Shown here in pieces: positions 53,650-64,000 of a stretch of 64,000 bases of DNA. Origin of the DNA: Labia minor (Eukaryota; Arthropoda; Insecta; Dermaptera; Spongiphoridae); contig OY720346.1 of the NCBI GenBank assembly GCA_963082975.1, forward strand, positions 43,439,296 to 43,503,295. Direction: 5' to 3'. The notes under the pieces were generated by a model. The model made no database searches. It was given only the letters and a program-made list of their open reading frames with translations, and was not told the origin of the DNA. Both the position numbers and the translations under genes were made by a program. Each line of letters starts with the position of its first letter. Position 1 is the first letter of the stretch.

Positions 53650-54392
53650 ATTGAGTGTGTGAATTCGTATAACTAATTAATTAATTAAAAAATTTAAATT
53701 TAGAGTATAATGTTATTCAATTCAATTAATTAACATTATATTAAATTTAAATTTAAAACCTTTACCTTCATTTTTAAGTCAAAATTTAAAAATTTAAAAA
53801 ATGTGTTTGGCTCTTTTTAGATGACACCACGTCATGGGTTGGCGCGTGATTGGCAGTCAACGTGTTAAAAAATTTAAAAAATTATATTTTATAAATTAAT
53901 TAATAAATAATATTTATTAAACCATTAAACCTTTGGCTTTTTGTTGATGACACCACGTCAAGTGCTGGCGCGTGATTTGCAATGTTAAAAAATTAATTGC
54001 GGTACTTTCAGCGTTAAATCAAACTGAAATTCTATATACACTATAGCATTTTTATACAATTTTTAATTATGTGAAAAACTATCAAACATATATCTTTATT
54101 TTTACGGTCAGTTTAGAATAACAAAAATGAAAACGTGGTAGGTAATGGTCCTGTTCCGAATGAGCAACATTTCTCAAAAGTTGATAGAAAACGACGAATT
54201 TTGAATAATGCCCGTGTACCAAATTTCATTATTCTAGCTCAAACCCTTGTCTACATACTCACAGGCACATAGACATTTTTCTCAACTATAGTTAAAATGA
54301 CTCAGGGACCTTCAAAACGTATAAAAACATCAAAATCTCGACATCGAAAATTTTCGTGATCCCAATACTATCTCTGGTGAGATAGTAAAAAT
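53650..54392 (+). mobile_element. Family B repeat, copy 4
   Basis: Ends in the full palindrome ACTATCTC tggt GAGATAGT at about 54365-54384. The block gatgacaccacgtca..ggcgcgtgatt..aa.gttaaaaaatt occurs twice in tandem (about 53800-53875 and 53935-53998). The microsatellite is reduced. Its 5' end abuts the HINE at 53005-53625. Confidence 0.65.
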
Positions 54393-55519
54393 TCAATAAT
54401 ATTCTCATTAATGAATATTTAATAAATACATTATTACTAATATGAATTTTTGATTATAAATATTCTCAATAATTAATAAATAATTAGTTTTATGAAAATA
54501 ATTTTTTTTTTAATTAATTATTATGTCAAGTTAATTTACACTTGATTTTATGTAATTGTATTTATTGAGTGAAGTTAGTTAACTATTATATTGTTACTAA
54601 CATAATGTTATATTATATTATATATTTTTTTAAAAATTGTATTTACTTATTATTAATCATTCGATACGTTCCAATGAAAGTAATTTCCGTTCATGTATCC
54701 GTGTTACATTGTATAAGTGTAGGATGGTTAGGATTTAACGATGATAACAAAATGATTATGAAATTGCAAAGGCAATTGTTAAATTAATAAATCATTGTAA
54801 TTTAAATGATTGAGTTGAATGTTGAAGTTGAACTCAGCCAGGGCAGAATTATTTATAGATTTAAAGCGAGTAAGAGGGGGGATGGATAGGGTAAAGAGAA
54901 TGGAACAAGGGAGGAATGAGGTGGAGAAGAGGAATTTAGGACTAAATCCTTTTTATTAGCACACAAACCAACCAATATATTCAGGTAAAGAGATAGATAG
55001 ATACCGATAGTGAACATATATATATATATATATATTCGAAAGAAAGAGAGAGAAATTGAAATAAACATTGAATTCATAGGATATGTCATGGTCAATATAT
55101 TTGCAATCGGAAAAAAAATTAAAATACCATGAAAATTAAATAGAGTTTGTAAAAATTAACACGTTACAATATGTAATTGAATAATAATAAAAATAAAATA
55201 AAAGATAATTAAATAAAACAGTCATAATTGATAAATAATGATAGAAAAATAAATATTTAATCTTTATTTAATAATATAATTAAATCATATAAAAATATTA
55301 AATATATGAAAATTCATATAATTAAAAAAAAGTGTTTCAAGTTCAAAATAAAAAATACTAATAAAAAGTTTATATTTAATATTATTTATTTTGTAATGAA
55401 AGTTTTAATTATATTTTTTTTTAATACTAATAAAAATATTCCAATTTTTAGAAAATTTATAAATTTGAAACTTTAAGTTTATCAATTTTTACTATCTCGT
55501 TTTTAGTTAGTAATAATAA
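54393..55519. other. A+T-rich non-coding DNA
   Basis: (AT)n at about 55017-55034. The frame at 54569-54787 has no family motif. No element ends recognised. Confidence 0.5.
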
Positions 55520-55722
55520 TCTATATATATATATATTAAGTGTGTAGCTCACATGAATAAATAATAACATAATCTATTATATATAATAACTATAATATAT
55601 AAAAAAATTACATAATTTCCGTCGTATATATGTATGTATGTGATGTCTGTAACATTATGAAGTTAGTTATAAATTCAGTTTAAACTTAAATTTCAAACAC
55701 CGTTTGCAACGGGTTCGTCTAG
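55520..55722 (+). mobile_element. Short Helitron (203 bp)
   Basis: Starts TCTATATATATATATATTAA after A and ends with hairpin CCGTT tgc AACGG, gttcgt and CTAG (55719-55722) before T. The middle (atttccgtcgtat..tgatgtctgtaacattatgaag) matches 3433-3475 in the other Helitron 3' fragment. Confidence 0.7.
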
Positions 55723-55725
55723 TAC

Positions 55726-56036
55726 ACGGGTGCGCAACCCTTGGGTCGCGAGAAAAATTTACAGGGTCGCCAAATTTGAAGACCTTTATATCGGGGGTCG
55801 GCAACCAGGTTACCCCGAAGCCTTTTCAACTGCCCGCGAAGCCATTTTTAAGCGCCGTGATCAAATTTGGGAAGCTATTTGAAATGAAAAATAGTGGGCT
55901 TGTCCACAGAATCAAGGTAAAAAAAAAGGTGAGAGCAGAGCCGTTCCTAGGGTATATGCCGCCCGGGTGCGAGAATAATTTTGCCGCCCCTTCCCTAACC
56001 CAATCCCTTCCCCCAAAGTTGTTAAAAATTTAAAAA
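55726..56036. repeat. Jumble of hAT-like remnants
   Basis: Contains gcgcaacccttgggtcgcgag and gggggtcggcaaccaggttac, two hAT-type ends, and gccgttcctagggtatatgccgcccgggtgcgagaataattttgcc (in part), related to the mini-element at 15828. The 109-codon plus frame across them is an artefact. Confidence 0.5.
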
Positions 56037-56676
56037 TAAATAAGTTGACCTGTGGCCAGGTCCGAACCGACCGACTGTTTGAAATAAATTAATTTCCATC
56101 TACAGAAACAATTTCAAATAATTTTCATATATCTATTAATGTAATAAAAAACAGATATGGTTACATAAATAATAAATATAAACATTTTTAATTTTATTTT
56201 ATTTATAATATATATGCAAGACCAGGCTGTGACGTCATGAATGGCTGGATGACGTCATATAATTTTAAATCAAGAAAAAACTAATAAATATGATTTTTCT
56301 CGAGGATAAAATCAATACAAAGTGCATGATTCGTGGTGATATATAAAAAAATCTCCTTTGGTGTGAAAATAACCCTTTTCTTCCTATCGTCGATCGCTAA
56401 TACTACCACTTCCGGTTTCCGGATTTGTACCAAAAGTTGATCAATTCATCCCACTGATGCATTAAGTAAATATACCAAATTTCATCAAAATCGGTTGAGC
56501 CGTTCAGGCTGTACACATCTATACGGACGGACGGACAGACGGACGGACAGACATCATGCTAAAAATACTTTTTTCTGTTTAGAAAATGCATGATTCGTGG
56601 AGATATGTAAAAATCTCCACATGTGAAATTTGGTGTGAAAACAATACCTCCCTTACTATCGTCGGTCGGTAAAAAG
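56037..56676 (-). mobile_element. HINE, young subfamily, reverse
   Basis: Complete, with hairpin GACCTGTGGCCAGGTC, inverted microsatellite at 56525-56552 and 5' end cgtcggtcggtaaaaa. It shares the deletion that defines the young subfamily and is nearly identical to 53005-53625. Confidence 0.82.
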
Positions 56677-57769
56677 ATAAAGTAAATTTAAGTTAATTTA
56701 GTTTTTTTTTAGAACCATATTGAAAAAAAGTCGAAAATATTTAAGATCCTGATCGCAAAGGATTTCATTGTTGTAACGATCATATAACACCTCTACGCCG
56801 TTTAGATGGCAACCTACTTGATTGGTTATATCCCTTCAAGGGATGTTAATATGCCAAAGGTTTTATAGTTGTTACACCCTGTGTAAAGTTAAGGGTGACG
56901 AAACCATTGTGCAAAAATTATGAGGAAAATTACTAAACATAATTCGAAATAAATTTGTATTAAATAAAGAGAATATACAAATTTATTGATTTATCTATGT
57001 TAATTTTTGGCTTTTTTTTAGATTTTAAACTAAATTTTAATGATAATAAATTCGTGTTACAAGTTTATAATTTTTAATTCAATTTTATTATATTTTATCT
57101 GTATGTCGGAATAATTAAAATTACAAAAGGATTAAATGGAATTTAAGAATTTAAAGGATTGAACGTCAATATTTGTTTTGTTGGTTTTTTGTGATTTATT
57201 AGAAAATTGAAAAAAAGATATCAAATGACAAAAATGAATATTTAAGCTTCTCAAGTCTTAAATACGTAATCTAGATTAATTTACCATTGACATTGATTAA
57301 CAAATGAATAATAAATGAATGGAAGTTAATTTAAAAATATTGATAAAATAAGTTTTTAGAAAAGTAGTATATATATATATACACACACACAAGGATATTT
57401 TGTATGTTTCTATTATATATGAAGTCTATGAATATGAAATCACTTGTTCACAACAACCTCATTCCTCCAACTTTTCCCTTGCATTCATTTCCATTCATTT
57501 CTTATCTACTAGAAATAATTTCTGACCATCGTTTTTGCTAAATATTGATATTTCAAATTCACACACAGATAAAAAACAGAATATATTTAAACATTTCAAA
57601 AACTTTCTGCAACGGTTTATGATAGGGCAAATAAAACACAAAATCCAGACTTTTTTCTAGGTATAACTCCCAGATTTTAAAAAGTAATTAAACAAAATTA
57701 AATTAATAAATTACATTATTTGAATATATATATATGTTAGTATATGAAGAAGGGGAGTATTGAGAATTA
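56677..57769. other. Non-coding DNA
   Basis: 56703-56765 has the A-rich tagaaccatattgaaaaa phrase seen in hAT elements. 56766-56910 is G+C-elevated and unassigned. The rest is A+T-rich with (AC)n at 57381-57390. Confidence 0.45.
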
Positions 57770-58135
57770 AGAGAATAGAGATTCTCATCACAGTGGCACA
57801 AGCAAGTTCTTGGCTGGAGCAACGACATTTCTCCAAATACAATTTTGAGCTACACCCATCCAACTCCTATTTTCTCTCATCTCTCTCACGTACCTTCCTA
57901 CATTGTCTATCCATCACGTCGTTAGTCTTCCAATCGGACGTTTCTCAATCTCTCCCTCCCTCAACAAATACTTATTCCAGGCTTTCCTCTCCCATTCTTG
58001 CCACATGTCCTGCCCATTACAACCTTCTCGATTTTATGGCCTTTACTATGTCTCGAAATTCATGCCATTCCTCAAATTCCAGTCTCCGTTGACCTCATCT
58101 TTATTTGACCCATTCTTAGAAGAATCCTATTTTCA
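57770..58135 (-). pseudogene. LINE RT-tail fragment, reverse
   Basis: Read on the minus strand, the DNA gives the same tail as 42480-43345: a segment like EIEKRPIGRLTTWWIDNVGR, then YVREMRENRSWMGVAQ and WRNVVAPAKNLLVP. Stops and frameshifts are frequent. The plus-strand frames of 86-110 codons here are shadows of this LINE. Confidence 0.7.
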
Positions 58136-58827
58136 AAAACGATTAATGTATAATATTAATTAATTCAGAAAATTATGTAATAATAGATATTAATTTTAGT
58201 AATTAGAAGTAAGTAACATTTAGGGACGTAGAAGTTAATTCACATATTTTTGTTCATTTATAATAAAAATTTATTTTTTCCCAAATGAAGTGTTTTTTAC
58301 TTGTCTTCTATGACATTTGGAATTCAAAAGTAAAATTTTTAATATTAAATTAATAATTATACTTCTTTTTATTATTAAAATGATTCTAGATTTGTTATTA
58401 CCTTGAATATTTAAATATTATTTTTGATTAAAAATTAGTCTTTAAAACCAAGAGGTCATGGATGATTCCTCGAAATAAGTAATGATTTATTGGACCTTTG
58501 CTAAAATAATTGAACATAATTGAAGTTAATGCGTTACGACTTTTGATTATCTGACGTTAGTTCTAATTTAGTAATACAAATATTGTTCTATCTGTTTAAA
58601 TGAAACAAGACGAATTATATTGAAACTAAATCTCTTCCTTTTCTTAACGTTGGGTCTCAAATTAAAATTTATGTTTTTGAAAATATTTATTTCTAAAGAT
58701 CTACTTGACTCGATAGAAATTTTTCCAGGGCCATAGGTTGCCCACTACTGAATTAAATACAAGAATTAATGTGTGTGCCTTGAATCTTACATAATTTGAA
58801 AATAAAATTGATTTTTGACAATTACTA
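58136..58827. other. Non-coding A+T-rich DNA
   Basis: Nothing recognisable on either strand. Confidence 0.45.
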
Positions 58828-59004
58828 GGTTGTTCATTAATATGGTATTGAAAGACCGTGAATTGACTGAGAGATTTAACAGAGGCTCTAGGCATTGGGC
58901 ACAGTAAGCAATATTTTGAGTGTTAATTTGGATTTCAAAAAATTATGTGCAAAATGAGTTGGTTTCTTCATTTCATTTAAGTTCCGCAAACTTATTGAAC
59001 AACC
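58828..59004. mobile_element. Mini-mariner (deletion derivative of the 44670 lineage)
   Basis: Ends GGTTGTTCATTAATATGG and CCGCAAACTTATTGAACAACC are inverted, and the right 60 bp (gttggtttcttcatttcatttaagttccgc) match the end of the mariner at 44670-44720. TA precedes the left end; the right flank reads CA. Confidence 0.7.
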
Positions 59005-60954
59005 CATTTTATACTTAAAAGTATCAAAATTTTGTTTCCATGACAAAAGTTACATGTATCTGTAAAAAGATCAGTATTTAGGGCCGTCTAGAACTTGTTT
59101 TTGTTATTGACCCTGCCATAAACTGTTTCAAGACCTTATAGTCATTTATAAATAATTTGTGACTTTGTTTTAAATTTGTTGTTTTTGTTGTTATTGTATG
59201 TGAAACAATAAAAAGATAAAAAAAAATTACTAAAAAGAAAGAAAGCAAGTAAAGAGGAATCGATTTGTTGTATAAGTAAACAATATTATCTATTCGTTTA
59301 TTGTTGGGTTTGATGAGGTCACGTTTACCACTTCAGAAACCGCCACCAACTCCCCTCCTGGCCCCTCCCCCTACCGTTCTTTCTCTTTCCACTGAACGGG
59401 GTTGGCTTTCGCGGATGAATAGCATAAAAAAGAATGAAACGAGTATAGTGGTATGGTGGGTGGGAGGTGGTGTCTTAAAGCGTTCGTTTTTGTTATCGCT
59501 CGCGTAATAGAGATTTGTGAGGGCGTGGCTCCTCCGGGGGATCACAACAGATAAAGTGTGGCTGTATAGAGTACAAGGGGTAAGAAGAGGAAGAGTTGGT
59601 GGTGGATGAGCCAGGGGTAAGGGGGATGGAAACAAGCAAAGCTCTCTGAAAAGCAAGCTTATCATTTTTCTCCATCGTTGACTGGCTAGTCTCTTTCTCC
59701 CTCTCTCCAACCGCTTAAAACTCAAATCCTAGAGGTCGTTCACATTTTTAGGCTTTCTTTCACCCCCACCCCACCCCCAAACATACCTATTAATTACTCT
59801 TTAGTACTAAAATAAAAAAAGAAACACCGAATTTAAATTTCTCTGTTTATATTTATATTTAAAATGAAAATAAAATTATTTTTACTTGCGCCTGAAATTA
59901 ATGCAATTTTAGTTAACCTATTCTATTGTTGGTTTAAATTAGAGGACAGTAAGTAATTATATTTAAGATTACAAAATGTTTCTTTTTATCTTTAGGATTA
60001 TCAAATTATTATAAATTAAATTAAATAATACTTTTGATTTAATGAAAATAATAAAAAAATACATTAGCACTTTTAATTTATTTATTAAACCTATTTTTTA
60101 AATATAATTTTTACCATGAAAAAACAGTAAATGTAAGTAATTTTTTTTTCTACACTCTACTCTTTACACTCTCTAAATCGGATTAAAGTTTTTTTTTTAT
60201 TATTTCTTTTAATATTTATTTTTAATTATTTTATCATATCAACCCCTCTCCTTTACTCTCTCTCTCTCTCTCTCTCTTTTATTTATTTATTTATTTTTGT
60301 ATTTATATTTAATTTTTAATTAAAAAATTACAAAGTAAAAAAAGCAAAAAAAAAATTAAAGTTTTCATAATTTAAAATATAAATTAAAAAATCAGCCGTT
60401 CTCATTTTTATGTAATTAAATATACATAATAATTATTATTAATAACTCAGGAAATAATAAATAATAATTATTGTGAAAATTGCATATATATTTACTATAG
60501 AACTTCTAGTTCTTAAGTTATTCTTTTCTTTTTGGATTATTGATTTATTATTGTGATGTAAATATATTGAAGAGAATCAAGAATTGTATAAAAAAAAAAC
60601 AGAAACAAACAGTAGAATACTCTATTTAAAGTGGAAAAATAGAGAAAAGATAATTTGATTTCTAATTATCCCTGTTTTCGCTTAATTTGAATAAATTTTA
60701 GAAGGCCACCGATTTTTCTTTGATTTAATGGATGTGCAAAAGAAAAAAATACATAAAATCACGCGATTTGGCTAGAAGAATTTCCTCGAAAATAATTCTA
60801 CAGTGATCTATGAATTCTGATAAGAATTTATTTATCTAAATAACCAAAATGTCTTTTTTAACTCTGTTTTTGACCCTCGTCATTAACTAAATTTGTCTCA
60901 AAAACATTTAAAAATTTATATTAATTAAAAAAAAAAATAAATTTTCAAATCACA
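59005..60954. other. Non-coding DNA with a G+C-elevated block
   Basis: 59300-59770 is markedly G+C-richer (C-tracts, gagccacgccctc on the minus strand). The 130-codon minus frame there has no family motif. It could be a promoter or 5' exon of a gene, but nothing proves this. (CT)n at 60258-60278; the rest is A+T-rich. Confidence 0.4.
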
Positions 60955-61715
60955 AATTAGTTCTTTCGATCTGGCATAAAGATAAGATTTCATTAGAATG
61001 GCATGAGGCAATTATTATCCCACTTTTTAAGAAGGGAAATAGAACCAATTGCAATAACTACAGAGGAATTTCTTTTTTCATTAAGGCAGATATTAGAAAA
61101 ACAATACGTTCCCTTCCTATCGTCAGTCAGTAAAAACGCGAATTCAATATTTTTGTTCATCAATTATTTTTAGACTTTAAAATAAGGAGACGTACTATCA
61201 TCAATTCTTTTTAATTTAGTACTGGAATATGAAGTTAGACAAATTGGGGAAAAAACAAACAGAATCCAAAAGAATTCAAGTATTAGGTTACGCATATAAT
61301 AAATTAAATATAATAGGAAATTCGCGGAAACTGCAATTAAAGATAGCGTAGAAAAATTAATCGAAGCAGGAAATGAGGTGGGGCATGAAATTAATATTAA
61401 TAAGACAAAATATTTAGTAACAGAGATGAACTATATTAACACACAAAGTCTTAACATACAAAATGTAGAATTTGAAAATGTAGAAAAATTTAAATACTTA
61501 GGTTCTGTAATGTCGAAAGATAATAATATTCGAGAAGAGTTTAAAGCGAGGTTAGAATCGGGAAGCTCCTGTTATCTTGCAATAAAGGACTCTGTAGGAA
61601 GGGACGTGGGGGAGATGGAACAGGGTAGGAGTTATATGGTTATAGCTCAGGATAGGGACACTTGGAAAAATGTGGTAGTTGCGGCAAAGAACTTTCGAGT
61701 AATGTAGTCACAGAG
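60955..61715 (+). pseudogene. LINE fragment (RT core start and tail), deleted
   Basis: Begins WHKDKISLEWHEAIIIPLFK and KGNRTNCNNYRGISF, the opening RT motifs (P.FKKG....NYRGIS). A HINE fragment and a deletion follow, then SVEKLIEAGNEVGHEININK, TKYLVTEMNYINTQSLNIQN, FKYLGSVMSKDNNIREEFKA and, after another deletion, VGRDVGEMEQ..WKNVVVAAKNFRV. The 3' end is at gatagatagata. Same family as the other LINE pieces. Confidence 0.8.
61084..61136 (-). mobile_element. HINE 5'-end fragment inside the LINE remnant
   Basis: aacaatacgttcccttcctatcgtcagtcagtaaaaacgc is the reversed HINE 5' end with substitutions. No 3' half is present. Confidence 0.55.
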
Positions 61716-61788
61716 ATAGATAGATAAATTTTTAAATTAACTAGTAATTTTTCTTTTTCAAGTCAAATTAAATACATAAAGGATAAAC

Positions 61789-61846
61789 ATCAAAATCTAG
61801 ACATCGAAAATTTTCTTGATCACAATTCTATCTCGGGCGAGATAAA
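61789..61846 (+). repeat. Family B 3'-end fragment
   Basis: catcaaaatctagacatcgaaaattttcttgatcacaattctatctcgggcgagata (given in part by position) matches the last 55 bp of family B copies, hairpin included. Confidence 0.6.
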
Positions 61847-62443
61847 TTAATGATTAAAACAATTAATTATTTTTAATTATTTCTACATAATTAAAACAAT
61901 TAAATGGAAAAAATAGTTTATACACGTATATATATAATGTAGAAACTAAAATTAATTTTAAAAATATAACTCTTAACAAGAATAATTTTTTATACATCAT
62001 CATCATCCTTATAAATAAGAATACATGTGACTCCAGAAGAAGGTATATTCCAAATTTCCTTGAAATGTTGTAGTTCTGTAGTTTTTGAGATATCGTAATG
62101 AGAAAGAGAGTGACTGACGTCAGTGGTATTTGTGCTTTATGAATAAATATCACAATATCTATGTAATATTTTATTATCTCTTTTATAAATAAAAGAAATT
62201 GCGAAAAATAGATATAATCAAAATTTCAATAATTCCAAAAATAAATAGAATATATTTTAACGCTTCACTTGCCTAATCGATTAACTCCATTTTTGAATAT
62301 ATTTTAAATTTTAATGTCAGAGAGCGCTTATTTGATTCAAAAAGCTTTCTATTCAAAAATTTTTTATCTAATAATACAAGCTTTTTTTGATCATTAGATC
62401 ACTTTATATTACTTAAATGATTGCTTTCCAATAGTATAATAAA
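61847..62443. other. Non-coding A+T-rich DNA
   Basis: The minus frame at 61863-62153 and the plus strand show no family motifs. A phrase at 62030-62115 (..tgtgactccagaagaaggtatattcc..) is less A+T-rich and unassigned. Confidence 0.4.
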
Positions 62444-62574
62444 TAGGGCTCGGATTTATAGGCACTAAAAATCTTAAAAATAGGCAGGCAACTAAGCACT
62501 AAAAATTATTAAATTAGGCACTTAAAAAGGAATTTCAACAACAAAGTGAAACTTGAAAATAATAGTAAAATATT

Positions 62575-63095
62575 GAGTGAAATTTTAAAATATGTTTATT
62601 GGCATGTTTATTTGTTTAAATATTTGTCATTACAATTTATTATTATGTATTTTTCAAGATTCTCACTGGTACAAGAGAGATGCTCTATTTCTCTATTATC
62701 TGAAAGAATTGTTTTATATATTGAAAATGTGCGTTCAACTTCAAAAGAGGTTAATGGACTAAATTTTAAATTAGCTATTTCAGATGGTGTTAAATTTTCT
62801 TCTGCTGTACAACTATATCCTGTTAAATTCCTGGCTAATCTTTGTATTATTGTCCAACCAGGATTCTGCTTCATTATTTTCTAAATTTTTTTAGTGGGAT
62901 CGAAGGTGCTTTTTTGATATTTTCTTGAAATCTCTGGGATATTTTTACAGACTCAATCAAAGAGAGATTTCTTGCTTCTAATTCTGTAATGGTTACAGGG
63001 ATATTATTAAAATTACACTTTATATATGCTAAATCCGTTGTAAAATTAAATCCACTGTCGAAATAAGACTTCTTTGGTTGATTTTGGTTTTGGCG
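62575..63095 (-). pseudogene. hAT-family transposase, C-terminal fragment
   Basis: On the minus strand: DSGFNFTTDLAYIKCNFNNI, TELEARNLSLIESVKISQRF, a frameshift near 62880, GWTIIQRLARNLTGYSCTAE, then SPLTSFEVERTFSIYKTILS and ENLEKYIIINCNDKY. The SFEVERTFS..K.IL..NR..L..ENLEKY block is the hAT dimerisation region that closes hAT transposases. The element 3' end may be near 62445 (gggctcggatttataggcac). Upstream catalytic domains are missing or interrupted, so it is a remnant. Confidence 0.8.
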
Positions 63096-63184
63096 TTGCT
63101 TGTCTCTTACAAATTTGACTTACTGGTTGCATTGAGAATAGTTTAGGTGAACTCCACAAAATAGGCTTTAATTTGTCTATCTAT

Positions 63185-63510
63185 GCCAGAGATTCCCAAA
63201 GTGGTCTATAACGACCCCAGGGGTCTATGGCAGCCTGCAAGGGGTCTACGGCAGTGAATGACAAATTTGGGGTTTCACGAAATGAATATGGGGTTTACGT
63301 TAGTGGATCTCAAGACTATTTACTTACATTATACTATCTTACATGGCTCTTAAAAAAAAGGTAAATTGTTTTTCCGACATGGCTCTTAAAACATTTTTGA
63401 TTTTTCAATAAGGCTCTAAAAAAAGGTAAAATTTTTTTACAAAAAATCAATTTAGAGGGTCTACCCAAAACCGAAAAACATGGAAAGGGGTCTACTTGAA
63501 CTTAAAATAG
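63185..63510. repeat. Second hAT-like remnant
   Basis: Starts CCAGAGATTCCCAAAGTGGTC, a hAT MITE-type end, and contains repeated ggggtctacggcag and taagactcttaaaa-like phrases. The right end was not found. It splits the region of repeated aaataggcactaaaa motifs belonging to the hAT element around 62445-63600. Confidence 0.45.
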
Positions 63511-63699
63511 GCACTAAAAAAAAGCCATTTATATATAGATGAAATAGGCACTAAAACCCAGAATCGGCCAAAATAGGAATTATGGGCACTAACAAATGCC
63601 TCTTCTTTTATTCAGAATTTCATGAAACGTATACATATCATATTAGCCCAAATTTTAAGCCATAAATTAAAAAAGGCAAATAGGGAGAAATCCTAATAA

Positions 63700-64000
63700 T
63701 AACATTAATATGATTTTTTACCCAATTTTGGCTTTAAAATCATCTAATTTTATTATTATAATTTGGGACCTGATCTATTACGGATTCTAATTCATTATAA
63801 AATTGATCTTTAATTTCTCCTTCTTTATCCTCTGTAGGGCATACATATTTATTAGCGCCATATTATAAATTTTACCCTTCAGTACTAAAATGGATATCCT
63901 ATTAATTGTAAATTCTATATTTTTAATTGTGGTGACTACTGATTTTCTAATAATAAATCCTGTTCCCAGTTGATGCCTTTCAGATTCGGCATACAGGTAA
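63700..64000 (-). pseudogene. LINE endonuclease-domain fragment, reverse
   Basis: On the minus strand from the window edge: RHQLGTGFIIRKSVVTTIKN, then INRISILVLKGKIYNMALIN and MYAPTEDKEGEIKDQFYNEL plus ESVIDQVPNYNNK. This is the APE endonuclease (the N.YAPTED...E...FY..L...... pattern) of the LINE family whose RT tails lie elsewhere in the window. It runs off the edge and breaks at the expected GDFNAK block. Confidence 0.75.

Noticed and set aside
55704..56033. 109-codon plus-strand frame as a gene
   Set aside because: It crosses a Helitron terminus and several hAT-like ends, so the frame is an accident of stacked repeats.
57760..58163. Plus-strand frames of 86-110 codons as genes
   Set aside because: They are antisense to a recognisable LINE RT tail on the minus strand.
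59333..59725. 130-codon minus-strand frame as the missing Beat signal-peptide exon
   Set aside because: MISLLFRELCLFPSPLPLAH looks somewhat signal-like, but I found no donor in the needed phase (1) after it and no Beat-like sequence.

Overview
The window looks like non-coding-rich nuclear DNA of an AT-rich arthropod, most likely an insect. The evidence is spliced metazoan genes with GT..AG junctions, very long A+T-rich introns, dense (AT)n, (GA)n and (TCTC)n microsatellites, and an arthropod-type set of mobile elements. There are no bacterial-style genes, operons or CRISPR arrays. Nearly all open frames of 60-130 codons are chance frames or fall inside repeats.

One host gene is supported. 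It is a member of the beaten path (Beat) family of immunoglobulin cell-surface or secreted axon-guidance proteins, on the minus strand. Four consecutive internal coding exons lie at 49801-50017, 31350-31485, 22250-22371 and 13749-13944. Their splice phases agree (0, 1, 0 at the three junctions) and together they encode most of two Ig domains. The first exon (signal peptide) and the C-terminal exon(s) were not found. They may lie outside the window or be too diverged to see. The three introns (about 18.3, 9.0 and 8.3 kb) are largely nested transposons.

The mobile elements fall into these groups. (i) A DINE-1/HINE-like family, i.e. probable non-autonomous Helentrons, about 640 bp long with sub-terminal inverted repeats, a GTCC microsatellite and a 3' hairpin; well over a dozen copies or fragments. 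(ii) Canonical Helitrons (5' TC, 3' hairpin plus CTAG, A^T target): three copies sharing a 3' end and carrying LINE fragments (8140-9993, 16464-17842, 35694-37110), a short one (55520-55722) and isolated 3' ends. (iii) A second Helitron-like family (10034-11028, 24334-24802, 37835-39170, 47856-49626). (iv) A repeat called family B here, ending in a perfect palindromic hairpin. (v) hAT elements and MITEs with 8-bp target duplications. (vi) Three mariner lineages, all broken. (vii) A PIF/Harbinger-like composite with long inverted repeats and TTA duplications. (viii) Fragments of one APE-type non-LTR retrotransposon. (ix) A probable solo LTR.

The repeats give a readable insertion history. At 16380-18416 a hAT MITE sits in a LINE fragment, which sits in a Helitron, which sits in a HINE, with an exact empty site for the Helitron. 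At 47856-49626 a Harbinger-like element sits in bases 3-5 of a Helitron. The most interesting event is at about 5100-5756: a near-identical inverted copy of the Beat intron, its splice acceptor and the first 8 nt of the exon at 22371 lies between HINE sequences. This is a recent HINE-associated transduction or template-switch duplication of a host exon border.
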